Below, piece after piece: positions 10,831 to 23,470 of a stretch of 64,000 bases of DNA (within the stretch, counting starts at the first letter, position 1; every line of letters begins with the position of its first letter). The stretch is from Dioscorea cayenensis subsp. rotundata. Taxonomy: Eukaryota > Streptophyta > Magnoliopsida > Dioscoreales > Dioscoreaceae. The notes beneath the pieces were generated by a model. It was not told where the DNA came from. It saw only the letters and a program-made list of their open reading frames with translations, and ran no database searches. The stretch is from positions 19,560,345 to 19,624,344 of the forward strand of contig NC_052482.1 in assembly GCF_009730915.1 (NCBI RefSeq). The letters run 5' to 3'. The position numbers and the translations under genes were made by a program.

Positions 10831-13800
10831 GTGTTTTTATTTCCTTTCATGATTTTTCTTAATTTTATACTAAAATAATTTTGTTATAAAAATAATATAA
10901 ATGAGGAAGGATAAAAATTAATATATAAAAAACACTTTAGTAAGATTTAATTTTTATTAACATAAACAATAAAAGTGTTACTTATCACATTTTTACTTTA
11001 CCTTGATCATATCTCCAAGTGAATACAATTTAAGTGATAATTAACTAAATTATAGAATGAAGGATATGTTTATATTATATAATGAATAAATCAAGGGAAA
11101 TGGATTCTTAAAATAGACATCGCACCTATGATGATAAGTCTCAACCAATTGCATCCATCATAGTGATGCCATTCATTGTTCACTCCCAACCCTAATCAAT
11201 TATGTATGCATGACTTGTTTGGATTTGGTTGATGGTATTATATATATATTGATAATTTGATGTTGATTGCTATGAATAGCTCCTAAACAATCTTTAATTA
11301 AAAGAGTGATGTAGGGCCTCTCACAAATATTTTTCATAGTTTTCCTTGTTTGCTTTTAGACAAGAAGTGAGACCCATATATTGTATGATAATTCATATTG
11401 ATTTTTTTTTTTAAAAATAGGCAATTTATTTTTTAAGATAAATGATATTGATCCTTGTAAAATTAATTTTGTTGCTTTGGAAATATTGGTCATTGCTTTT
11501 AGAGGAAAGAGACTTCAGATGCATATATGGTGAGATGGAATAATTAATTAATTGATTACCATACCTTTATTATATTTAACACTAACAAACTAAAAAAGCA
11601 ATAAAATACTACATGATAAATATATATATATATATATATATGAGAGAAAACCATAAATTCTACCGGTGGTGGAAATAGCACCCTTACAAATATGCAAATT
11701 AATATGATGAAGAACAAATAAATAACAATGCGTAGACAGAATATTTAGTTTTGATTTAATATAAATGACTACAATCAAAGCTCTATCTGATAATAAAGCA
11801 ATCAGATGATCCCTGATAAACACGAGATAAACAAGAGATTTAGATTCAATTCATTGTAAAAAATTAAAATTTTTATAAGAAAAAGGTTTATATGTATATA
11901 TTCACTTTTACTTTTATTTGTTCATTAAACAATATGAAACTAGCGTCTCCAATTTTTTTAGTAAATTAATTACTTTGAGAGTTTTACATATACACATTGA
12001 AAAAATTTAAATTATGCATTAAATTTTTTTTCAAAATCAAACCTATTACGTATATTACATATATCTTCTTGGACATCATTTAATAATAGATGAGAAACAG
12101 GTGAATTTTTTTTTTTAATATAACTATATGTAAAAAAAGATTTTAACACTTAGCCTCTAATATGAGACTCTCGTGTTTTACCATTAGACTATATCAATAT
12201 TAATAATTACATATTAAATAATTTACATGAATTTTTATATATTTAGTTTAGAACCATTTGTTTTTGTAAAAAAATATTTATTTTTATAATTATAATATTA
12301 ATAGATTTAACAAAGAAGCTTGTAATAGCAAAAACTTTTAACATATAGAATAATTCAATAATTTGTAAAAATCCATGGGTATACATACATAACAAAAATT
12401 CTACTTGTAAGAGATACACACATTAAAAAAACTTTTTTTGTTTATTTGTCCTAATATGCATTATTCATGTTAAATAAGTTTTTTTTTGAAAAAATCGAAT
12501 CCTCAAATCTTGAGTAAGACAAAAGAAATAAAATACCAACCCATTCATTGTAAAGTGGTATATTAAATAATTTTATTATTCTTTTTATTTATTTATTTAT
12601 GAGAGATCATAGGAATTATTGATACATGTATATATAGGGAGATATAAGTTAGGTGGTATGATGATTAAGACTAGAAGGGTGTAGGTTGGAGAGGGGGTGA
12701 TTAGTAATAAGAAAAGAGCACCGACCAATGGTTAAAGCAAAAGCAAAGCAGATTTAATGCTGGAAACATGATCAAGCATCATAATAATTTGTCGGACAAG
12801 AATCCAATTGCCCATTCATACCCTTTATTTAATTAATTAATTAATTAATTATTTTATAAAATAAAAACTATTTTTTTACACTCCAAACATAAAAAAATTT
12901 ATCAGACAAAATTTTATGTATAAAATATTTATATTTTTATCAGTAAGATATATTAAAAATCGAACTACGTATGAGGCCAGTATGTTGAAATAGTAATTAC
13001 AAAAGCATATACATATCTACTCTACGGTGATATTTCATTAAAGAAATATAATTATTTTTTAAAAAATATTAATCAGAGCTGATGTAGCATGCACATATAT
13101 TTTAAAAATAGCTTTTAAAATTAAAAAATAAAAAAGTAATTTTTAAGTGATTTGAAAATGAAAAGAAAAATTTTTATTCAGTGCGAATATTGAGGTGACA
13201 GAGAAGACAAGTAAAAGTATGTTCACATTAGCGTTACAATGGTAAGAAAGGGTATGAGAATTTATGTCATTCAGATGTCACATCCATAAATGTTATTCAT
13301 AAAAAAAAATACATATAAAATTCTGATATAAAAAATTTCTTTTTTCTTTTTAATTGGTAAGTTACTTTAAAAAATAAAAATAAAAAGAATAACATGTGGA
13401 AAAATAAGAAATAATAAAAATGTAAGTTTATTAATGTGTGTGTGGAGAATTTGGTGTGGTCCGACCGAGATGGATTTATTGGGTCGCATCAGAAAAGGTA
13501 AAAAGGAAAGGGAAAGGAATTGATGATAACGTTGATGTGTTTTAAAGAAGCGTCAAATGTTAGTAAAGTGCGGTCATTTCATTTTGTACGGAATCCCAAA
13601 TGAATTCTGAGGCTCACCATAAACTGCGGCCTTTCATCCTTCCTCATCTCACCTTATCACATTCAACTTTTTAAGATCCCATTTCTACATTCATTTTTAA
13701 TTTTATATATATATATATATAATTTTTATAATATTTTTTAATCATTGATTTATTTTTTAATGAAAGGTGAAGTCATCTCACCTGGTTTAAGAACCCGGTT

Positions 13801-15668
13801 ATTTCTACCATGTCCACATATTTATTATATCTACGACCACAAAAAGTTTTAGGTTTATAATATAATGACAAAAAAATTGTTCTATTTTACTCTCTCCATT
13901 TCCTTTTATCTTTAACTGAATCACATACCAAAAAATTTAGTTATTTCATAAAATTTTATAAAAAATTAGTGTTATTTTCAAAATTACCCCTAATTTATAT
14001 TCACATTTCTCTCTCATATTTAATTCAAACTAGAGAGTTGAATAGCGTGTTAAAAGTAATTTTGAGAAATAAATAAATAAATAAATACTTTTTGATGTTA
14101 GAAAATGATGGATAAAAAAGAATATGAATTTGTGACAAATAAAAAGAATGGAGGGAATATAATACAAAACCCATAAAATTTTGCGCCAGGCACACGTAGT
14201 ATGTGGGTTTTGTGGTAAGATTTTTTTACTATAGTATTATAAATCCAAAAATTTTTTTGTGCATGGATGCAATCTACCCCCATTTTATTTATTTTAAATA
14301 CATGAGCTCATTTATTAGGTCCTCAGTGCCACATGTGTTTATTTACCGAAAATAGTTCAGTTTGATTTATGATAATTCGTGTTACAATGAGATCTTTTGT
14401 TACAATATATATTTTTGTTTGTTTTAAATTCACTTTTTAGTTGTTAAAAAAATGATAATTGTTAAATGTGTAAAACATGCTTTCATTTTTTTGTTTTTTT
14501 GTTTTTGTTTGTGACAAATTACCATGTCTAAATCCTAGATTAGCTCTTCATTTTTGACAAATTTTTTTGAACATGCATGAAGCCTCCATTTATTGGCATG
14601 CATGTAACATGCATGGAGCATCTATTTTTGACATCTATATATGAATACATGAACTTTTGATTGCTCCATTTACCTACAAATCCATGGCTTTTAGTTATAT
14701 TGAGATCATCGTAAATCACCAAAAAGAGCTTTTGGGATGATAGATATTCTACGATTTTAGTTGAGAGATATTGAGTGTAATCTCTATTTGTAAAATTACG
14801 CTTTTTATAATCGAATATTTTTTCTTCTCTCCCTCCTCCAGTGGATGTAGACATAATAAATGAACCATGTTGGCCTTTTCTTTTATTTTCCCACTCTACT
14901 TTAATTATTATGTTGCAACCATCTATTGATCGGAAGACTAATTTTTATTTTTAAAAAATTAATTCTTAAAGAAAAAAAAGATAAATTGATAAAATTATTT
15001 CATATAAATAATGTTAGTTATGTACATTGAATGGGGGCTTGTACTTTTAGAGATAAATCAATAACAATGAATAATGGTATTAGCTTAATTGCTTCTTGTT
15101 ACTTATTCAAACAACTACAAATTAAAATTCATTTTGGGATCCAATAAACTATGGTATATTCACTTTATCAGAAAAAAATTATAAAAATCATTTTTGAATA
15201 AAACACAGTATTTCAGTTAATTTTTCTGCATTTCATATATAATAAAGAAATGTGATTGTCATTCAAGTTTCTCTTGGAAGAAACTTTTAAGTTTTTACAG
15301 CACTGTTCAAGCATTCATAAAATTCCCTGAGAATAAAAAAAATAAAAAAATTATCAACCACAATATGCATGATCAACAACCCTAAAAGTTCTCTAATCCT
15401 TCCATTCTTCAAAAAAATACTAAAAAAATATCTGGTTCCAAGCTGCTTATAATTAATCAACAAGGGTTTCAACATGGATGAAACTAATTGCAATGTGCAA
15501 GGCAACTACAAGAAAAACAATACAATGTTTGTCAAATAAGTAACTCACAGAAACTATACATGTTTAATGTTGAAAGAGCACAAAAGCTATAGTTTCATAT
15601 TAATAATATGACTATTGTATATAATTTTCGTGTCTGGTCTACGTCAACATTTTCATTTTCATGCCATG
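10831..15668. other. Long AT-rich intergenic region
   Basis: No gene is recognised. It holds a (TA)n run at 11618-11641, a TTAA/AATT repeat near 12828-12850 and many A/T tracts. One minus-strand frame (14540-14854, 104 codons) has ordinary amino-acid composition but no domain that I recognise. The last 300-400 bases before 15668 are probably the 3' untranslated region of the GILT gene. Confidence 0.55.
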
Positions 15669-18554
15669 CTAGTTTCGTATGACAGGGGAGGTAATTACTT
15701 CATCGGCATAGGAAACCTGATCGGCGGACGCTATCCATTTTGGATGTATAGTGAGCGGCAGCACTTCACAGGCCTTTGGAAGATCGCCGGTGTAAGCCTT
15801 GCAGATGTAGCTTTCAAAGTTTTCATAATCCTGGAATGAATGGGACCAAAATTTAGTACTAAGTGAAAACATTAAGTAACACAGAAAGCAAAAGGCTATA
15901 AACAGTAAACGTAACCATCAGGGGAAAAACAGGCTTAACATATATATATATATATATATAAGCCAAGATGCATTTTCTTCAATTTGATGACTGGTTCAAG
16001 TACTGCTAAGGAGTCAAGAAGAATTTTCCATTTCAATTGATAAATGATGTAAGTAATAAAAGAAAATTGAGAACATCAAATGAGTACACAATTCCTAAAA
16101 ACTTTCATATTTGTGAAACTTAAAAGCAATAGCACAATACCAACAATTGGATAGGAGAGAAAATCAATGGGCTAAAAATGATTAATTATTTACATCAACA
16201 TTGTGCTAAGATCCCCCAACATCATTGGAAATATTACTATGCAAATTGGTGATGGAGCATTCTGAAATTATCAAAATTATGAAGCAAACTAAGTTATCTA
16301 ATTGGGATTGGAAACATCTTCGGAAGAATTTAATAGATTGAGCACTAACTTCATAAAGTGGTTGCCCATCCACTACCACCCATGGCACATATGTATGAGG
16401 AGGTTGAAGAGCATCCGTTTTTGCAGCATATTGTAGTTCAAGCTGGGAAAAAAAAAGTTAAAACAAAATTAGACATGAAGGTCAAGAAAATTCTTATCAA
16501 AAGAAAAGCACATGCAATTCCCAGGCACTGCAAGACTAGCGCAGGATGAGTGGCATTTCAATAAAGCATGTAAAATTTTGAGAGCTTCAGTTCTCTAACA
16601 TATGCTCAAGCACAAACTAAATGAGTACCGAGTGCCATTTTAATACGCATTGCATGCATGCATGCATTTAAATTCAAATATGCCCAATCACACAACTGAA
16701 TAAAATATTCCAAAGTGAACTAGGAGAAGAACAACCTCAATGATTTAAATAAATCAAGATAAAAGGAAAAACATTGTTCATATCCATTACTTGAAGCAAT
16801 CTTCTTATTTCTAAAAACAGTTGGACCTCTAAATCACCATTAAAAAGAGAGGAGGAAATAGTCACCAAACAAATAATATGAATCACACTTGTAAAGCATA
16901 GCAAACTCCAAATAATTCATTGAAAGGATAACTTCAATAAGTAAATTTCATGATGCTAGTCTTTATGGTAATTTAATGGGTAAATATTGTCATACATGAA
17001 TATGTCAAAATGCTATCTATTGAATGCACAAGAATTTTCAGAAAACTATCAATCCCTCATTTTCTCTGAGTGTTTTTTTTTTATTTAATTCACTTGTCAT
17101 GCATGCTTTTATTAGAGAAAGGCTAACCAAGTCCTAGTTTATGCTAATGTACTGAAAGATATGCACCATTGAAAATTTCAAAGCATTCAACATATCAACT
17201 AGTAGGATTGCTAGTAAAAACAGAACACTAGCATCAAAAGTTCACAACCTAATGATCAAGGGATTTATGCAAAAACAACAAATCAAACACCGAAATAACT
17301 TTTCAAATTTTCCTAGTTTCTTGATAGTGAAACTCCTGCCTCATATCCTCTATGTATCAAATTCACAATTATACACCTTTCTTTACTAGCATTAGGAGCT
17401 ACCAGGAAATGCACCAGATAAAAGTTCATCGTAGAAAACAAAATGTATCTGCAAAATGGTGAAAAACAACCTTCTTTCCATCTCCACTTTCATAGCACTT
17501 CAGAACAGCCGTTGAAATCAAACCCAGTTTCCTCGAAGCATGTTTCCCAACTCTCATACTTATGATCAATAACCAGTCGTTCAACACAATAAATAAATTT
17601 GAAATGCTCAGACTGCATCAAATAATTGAAGAGATTAGCACCAGTACAAGATAAACATTGAAATTAATTGGCAATTCAAGCAACCACCCTGTAAATGTCA
17701 TCTGAAATTTCAAACTTCATCCCAAGAACACAATACCAATTTTGTTATGAAGTACTTGTCATCTTCGTTATGAACATAACCTCAGCAAAGCACGACGAGC
17801 ATAAATATTTTCACAGCTAGAGAATTTTTGGCATTTTCACACTTAGGATTTGGGATTGAAAAACCTCTAAATTCAAAACATGATATACATACATTGAAAG
17901 GTGAAAACATTCAAGAGGAGGACTTGTATTACCACATCAGGCCAAACACTAATCACGCAAGCTTCAATGGTATTCAACAGGCACTCATAAGGGCCATGCT
18001 GCAAAACACAAAAGAAAACAAAACTTTAGAATTTCTTCACCTCTTGCATCAAATCCCAATGCTTCAATTCAATTTGAAAATAAAAATCTCATGCCAAATC
18101 GAATGAAAAACTCAAAGCCCTGGAACTAGGCAACACCACAACATGCTATATATATATACACACACATAAATATTCAAATTTGATGCAAATTCCTCACTTT
18201 TGAGCATACAAATGGATAACAAAAAATTAGATTATGCAAAGAAGATGAATTCAATCAGAGAAACGGAGAAAGGGATGAAAATGCCTGGCAAGTGATGGAA
18301 TCGTTGGAGTTGACACGGGCGTTGCCGTAGGGAATGAGATCAAGGTTGACGATGGAGATCAATCCGTCTTCGAAGATTTTGGACAAGTGATTGACCATGA
18401 ACCTGGAGCAATAAGGGCAGAGCGTCTCGTAGTACAGCTGAAGCGAGACCTTCGGGGCCGAAGCTTGGGAGGAAGCCAAGCAGAAGCAGAAGCAGAAAGA
18501 GGAGAAAAGCAGAGAGGCCAAAAGAAGACGAGCAGAAGAAGAAGAAGACGCCAT
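15669..18554 (-). CDS. GILT-type thiol reductase, one frame-breaking base in exon 3
   Basis: Five coding exons (minus strand): 18554-18285, 17998-17933, 17612-17471, 16442-16350, 15830-15669, about 243 residues. GILT enzymes are secreted or vacuolar/lysosomal thioredoxin-like proteins that reduce disulphides at acid pH; plant members are poorly studied. Exon 1 carries a signal peptide (about residues 1-31) and the active-site CPYC (46-49). The family signature CQHG..EC...N starts across the exon 1/2 junction, followed by conserved Cys residues. Exon 4 gives [18 protein letters not shown] and exon 5 [13 protein letters not shown]. The first intron begins GC (CAG|GCATTT), a GC-AG intron; the others are GT-AG. 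Exon 3 is 142 nt where 141 is needed: after ESWETCFE the frame shifts by one (GAGGAAA where GAGAAA is expected) and continues as [20 protein letters not shown] in the next frame. Either this allele is broken or the base is a consensus error. Exons, splice sites and the last residues are otherwise sound. Confidence 0.9.
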
Positions 18555-18660
18555 TAGAGAGCTTGCTTTGAGATTTATCACCAGAGAGGCTCTGTGATAT
18601 CCTCTTGTTCTCGTGCGGTGGAGTGTGGACTTGGATTTCTATGACGTGTCCATTGCAAAA

Positions 18661-19321
18661 TTTTACAGCTGAGCACCGAACAGGAAGAACTTGAGATTTT
18701 ATATAATAATATTATTATTATTATATAGAGTAGGAAAAAGAAAAAAAAACTTGTAGTTTTTTAATTTTGCAAAATAAAGACATGATTTTTTTTTTAATTT
18801 GTTGCATGTGATTTAGTAAAAAAACAGTTATCAAATCGTTAAAAACTATATACTTCGGTTTTTTTAGCTTGTTATATATTATTATTTTTTCAATAAAATA
18901 GATAAACTATGAATTTATTAAAAAAAATTAAATAAGAACACTTGTAATATATTATTATAAAATAAAAATTCATTGAATAATTAATTTTTAAAAATATTTG
19001 ATAAAATTTTCACATGATTATAATATTTTTTTATCTACAAATCATTTGAAAATAATATGTCATATTTTGATAATAAAATAAACCTCTTAAACATATAATA
19101 ACCAATATATACATTGGTTATATTGGTTGAGGAATGAGGAGGCTCTTCTTGTTCTCCCTGCTTTTTGTCCTGTGTGGTGCTTTTTCTATGTTGTTTTAGT
19201 TTTTATTTCCATTTCTTGTGGTTTGTTCTTCTTTTGCTTTGTTCTTGTTCCCTCACTGCTAGATAGTGAAGTGTTGTTATCTTCTATTTTTTTTTTAATT
19301 TAAGTGCTTCATCGACCCTTT

Positions 19322-19361
<40 letters not shown>

Positions 19362-19417
19362 TTTTTGAGTATTTAGATAAGTATTACATAATATTTATAA
19401 GCAAAACTTGGGAAAAA
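18661..19417. repeat. Tandem duplication, copy 1 (757 bp)
   Basis: First of two adjacent near-identical copies. It starts ttttacagctgagcaccga and ends gcaaaacttgggaaaaa. Relative to copy 2 it carries an extra (TA)n run (19325-19358) and lacks about 20 bp near 18840. It lies about 100 bp upstream of the GILT start codon, so the duplication touches that promoter region. The inner part (about 19130-19310) reads like a LINE 3' untranslated end in plus orientation. Confidence 0.9.
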
Positions 19418-20149
19418 TTTTACAGCTGAGCACCGAGCTGGAAGAACTTGAGATTTTTTATTATTATTATTATTATTATTATCATATAGAGTAGGAAAAA
19501 GAAAAAAAACTTGTAGTTTTTTAATTTTGCAAAATAAAGACATGATTTTTTTTTTATTTATTACATGTGGTTTAGTAAAAAACAGGTTATCAAATCGTTA
19601 GATCAAATGAGTAACAACGGTGTAAAACTATGTGCTTCGGTTTTTTTTTAGTTTGTAATATATTATTTTTTTAAATAAAATAGATAAATTATGAATTTAT
19701 TAAAAAAAACTAAATAAGAACACTTGTAATATATTATTATAAAATAAAAATTCATTGAATAATTAATTTTTAAAAATATTTGATAAAATTTTCACATGAT
19801 TATAATATTTTTTTATCTACAAATCATTTGAAATAATATGTCATATTTTGATAATAAAATAAACCTCTTAAACATATAATAACCAATATATACATTGGTT
19901 ATATTGGTTGAGGAATGAGGAGGCTCTTCTTGTTCTCCCTGCTTTTTGTCCTGTGTGGTGCTTTTTCTATGTTGTTTTAGTTTTTATTTCCATTTCTTGT
20001 GGTTTGTTCTTCTTTTGCTTTGTTCTTGTTCCCTCACTGCTAGATAGTGAAGTGTTCTTATCTTCTATTTTTTTTAATTTAAGTGTATTAGAATTTTTGA
20101 GTATTTAGATAAGTATTACATAATATTTATAAGCAAAACTTGGGAAAAA
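19418..20149. repeat. Tandem duplication, copy 2 (732 bp)
   Basis: Second copy, directly abutting the first. Long stretches (for example 19690-20090) are almost identical to copy 1 base for base. The junction shows only A/T microhomology (gggaaaaatttt at the joint, gggaaaaatcca at the far end), as expected of slippage or unequal exchange. A 66-codon frame at 19908-20108 occurs in both copies but has no recognisable domain. Confidence 0.9.
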
Positions 20150-20401
20150 TCCATTCACTTCCATGTTTGCATCAAAATGATGGAATGGGAAGTTCATTCC
20201 CTTTCCCATCCCGTTCTATGATGCTGAATAAAACTTATCAATAACAAGGAGTTTAAATTGCAAAATTTGGACTCCTGATGAGAAGGAATGACAACTCAAA
20301 AGAATGGCAGTTTTTCAGTGGAAGAGGACATGCTTTTTAACTCTACCAGTAAAAATCAGACTTGTAACTGACTATGGAGTGTACAGAGTAAACTTGTTTT
20401 A

Positions 20402-23055
20402 TCAAGAATGCCGATCTAAGAACTTTTCGATCAAGACTGAGAATGTTGCAAAACCAGCACATCCTGCACACGCAGCCTGTGGACCACCTACATTGAAGAT
20501 ACAAATGTGAGCACATAAACATCAAGATATTATTTTTGACATTGTACAAAAATTTAGGATGATAACATAAGGATAACATGAGCAAATGAAGCCAGAAGCA
20601 TGATCGAAGAGTGGGACTGTGTTTATTAATGCATGATAAGCAATAACCATTATGTTTCCTTGGATATATAGCACTACACGATGAAGTTATCACATCAATG
20701 ACAAGTCAAATTGGTTATGGAAGTGTCGCATGTAGAAAGAAATCACATTATTTGAAAATATAATGATTCGAATGCATTTTCTTATGGTTTAAGTGCGCCA
20801 ATGGTCCTTGAACTATATATCTGGAAGTGTACTTTGGTCCTTAAACTGAAAAACATGTACTTTGGCGCGCAAATTGGCCCTTACATTTAACTCTGTTATT
20901 GATGTTGCAACAATTCCATCAGGCACATCAACAACAAGCTTAAATGTAAGGATCAACTTTTGCCTATGAGATATATAGCATGGGACAAGTCACTAGTTCG
21001 GGGACCATTGGTGTATTGCGCCTTCTTTTCTTGACTTGTGTTGAAACTTTCACATTCTATGACATGTGCCTTCTTAAAAGAAGAAGCTTACCTCTGGCAG
21101 ATAAAACCCCTCCTGTGACACACCCGGCGACAGCTGTATTGGTGGTATCATGTTTTGCTCTTGCCTGCAAGATAAATATATGCATAATGTAAGTCAATGA
21201 TGTCAAGATGTTAAAAAGAATAAGCATAAAGTTGCTCTCTTTGATCTTTTGCTTACCTTCTCAACAATACATTCAGCTGCTGAGAAAATCAAACCCATAA
21301 CTGCAAAAGTTTTTGCAGAGCTATAACTCCTCCTGCCCATCTGCTTTGCAGTATATATAAACTGCTGCTTTGCAGTCATTTCCTCTTGTGTTATAGGATT
21401 ATCCAATGCCCCTAGAAACAAACCCATAAAAATACCAAGTCCGCCACCTGGAAATGTGAAAATACAATAGAGTTTGTATCAGTGGGAAACCACAAAGAAT
21501 TAATAGTGTTGACATGACCAATACCATAAAAGCACAATGAAATGTTTATATGGGTGGGTAACAAAGATAGCTACAAAAAATCACATCATTGATTTTTATC
21601 AGAAGGAAAATCAAGAGGGTTGTAGTTATAGAAGGCAATTCTAAGTCATCAATTCGAGCTTAAAGCATGTATACCACCCACTATCAATCCATCACTAAAA
21701 AGGTATGCAGGTTGTGAGGCCAAGCTTAATTTATAGACTTCAAGATCAGCAAATCCAAGAGCACTCAGCATACCATGCTTAAAGACATTGTAATAAGGAA
21801 TTGCATTAATTTCCAAGACCGAAATTTAGTGCATCACACTTCATGCAAATCAAATGCAACAAACATATGTATTTATATTAGATCCTCCTGATGATTTGAA
21901 ATCGATTCAACTCTATCATCATAGTTACTTACCCTACTACTCCAAATAAATCAAATCACTATCAATATATTTTCACTGTCAAGACTTTGTCAGGGGGCCT
22001 AAGGAAAATTGAAGCTAAGACCATACTATCATTAGCATCCGCACTTTGATCCAAAACACTTGAGATTCTCTCACATAAATGATAAACTGACAAATAAAAT
22101 AGCATTTGTGACATAACAACAAAAGAGAAGAATTTCACAACCATTAAACACCAAGATTTAAAACAAAAAAAACCATCGTTTCAAATATGATTGATTCCAA
22201 AAGGTTAAATATGAAATGCTTTGACAAAGCCACACCACCAGCAATTTCTAAAAGGATCGTGAACTGCCTTCAATAGTGGGATGAAATTTCTATTTAAATC
22301 ACAATTAAATATAATGTTAAATTCTTATGAAGAACATATCTCTATAAATGTGGTCTAAGTATCATAAATATACAAATCATTTCTAATGCTAGTTTCTCAT
22401 GACTATTAGCCATTGTTACCAAAGACAGACATGGTTTCACAAGATTCTTTTCTTTGATAAAATTAAAATTAACTAAGCATGCAACCAAATGTCAATGGCT
22501 AGACTCCATGGCACTAAAATTTTCGGAACAATAGAGATCCAACCAGATTCAGAACAAGGAAAAAAGGGAATGCTTCTATTGCCTCTCAGATCACCTGTAC
22601 CAGTGAAGTGAAGGGATGAAATTTTGTTTTGTAAATTAAGAAGTACTCCACTATGCTAACCTCAACAGCCTTTCAAATCCCTTCTAGTTCTAGCAAACAT
22701 ACACTATTACAAACCAACCAAAGAAATCATCAAAAGCAAAGCATTGCAAGTCCCTCAAACCTCACGCGCCCATCACAGTAAGCAACAAAAATCATATCTT
22801 TCCATTAAATACATGAGCAATAAATTCAATCAAACAACAACAAGATCTCATCTTTTCAAAGAATAACCATAGTTTTAGTTTACAGGAAAGAGAAGGAAAC
22901 AAACCAAGGACTCCACTAACAACACTGCGAACGGCGCAATTATTCCAAATGTCCTGCCCGCGGACCTCCTCAGGCGTCGGCAGCCTCAACGGCTCAATCT
23001 TCGGCTTCTCAGCCTCCGTCGGAGCAGGTTGAGGCTCTGATTCCGAGCTTGCCAT
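20402..23055 (-). CDS. TIM22: Mitochondrial inner-membrane translocase subunit TIM22
   Basis: Four coding exons (minus strand): 23055-22905, 21447-21257, 21164-21092, 20487-20402; 501 nt, 166 residues, frame continuous through all junctions and all introns GT-AG. TIM22 is the channel subunit of the carrier translocase, which inserts multi-spanning carriers and TIM17/22/23 proteins into the inner membrane. The acidic, Pro-rich N-terminus (about 1-35) precedes WNNCAVRSVVSGVLGGGLG (start of TM1). Then follow GLFLGALDNPIT, AKQMGRRSYSSAKTFAVMG, FSAAECIVEKARAKHDT, NTAVAGCVTGG and GCAGFATFSVLIEKFLDRHS, matching plant TIM22 in order. The Cys pair (WNNC and AAEC) and Gly-rich helices are kept. The start is the only in-frame ATG near this point. 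The gene faces the TAF15b-like gene across 415 bp. Intron 1 (1.46 kb) is the longest, and intron 3 contains a MITE-like insertion. Confidence 0.95.
20791..21022. mobile_element. MITE-like insertion in TIM22 intron 3
   Basis: The left end (aagtgcgccaatggtcc, 20791-20807) and the right end (ggaccattggtgtattgcgcc, reverse complement) form an imperfect terminal inverted repeat around a 230-bp non-coding core. Repeats with 'gcgc.aatggtcc' ends and a 'ccttgaact' follow-on are typical of plant non-autonomous elements. It lies wholly within an intron and leaves both splice sites intact. The target duplication is not clear. Confidence 0.6.
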
Positions 23056-23470
23056 TGGAACCCCCGGATCACAGCATCCAGAGATCACAAAGAGAAGAAG
23101 AAGGCGCCACAGTGCGGCGCGAGCCGGGAAATTTTTTTCTTATTCCCCAAGAAAAGGGAAGTAGGAGAGGTTTAGTTGGATCAGGAGATGTAATCATCAC
23201 CGTCCATTGGATCACTCTTTCGGTGGAGAACCGTTGGATGGTGTGATCCTGATGAGCCAATCCAAGCCGTTTGATTATCGGATCCTTAACGGGTTATTGG
23301 AGTTTCATGCTCATCCGTTTGGTGGGAGAGTATAAAACGGCCCTAAGCCCTCATCGACCGTTCTCTCTTTTCACTCTCCTTCGCGCTGCCCTAGAAAGCA
23401 TCTCAGCCGTTCTCTCTCTTTCTCTGTTCATCCGCCGGCTTCTCCTCTATTGGAGGAAAACCCTAGAGCC
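23056..23470. promoter_or_regulatory. Divergent promoter between TIM22 and the TAF15b-like gene
   Basis: Only 415 bp separate the two start codons. A TATA box for the plus-strand gene is at 23331-23337 (tataaaa), followed by a CT-rich leader (23363-23440) and the leader motif aaaaccctaga just before the ATG. I see no clear TATA box for TIM22, as is common for housekeeping genes. Confidence 0.6.

Noticed and set aside
12110-12200. tRNA-like segment (ttagcctctaatatgagactctcgtgttttaccattagacta as seen in pieces)
   Set aside because: It hints at a pol III-like A-box on the minus strand, but no clear B-box, tail or target duplication was found, so no SINE is called.
19908-20108. 66-codon hydrophobic frame, duplicated at the 18.7-20.1 kb repeat
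   Set aside because: No domain; it lies in LINE-tail-like T-rich DNA, and its duplication is explained by the tandem repeat.
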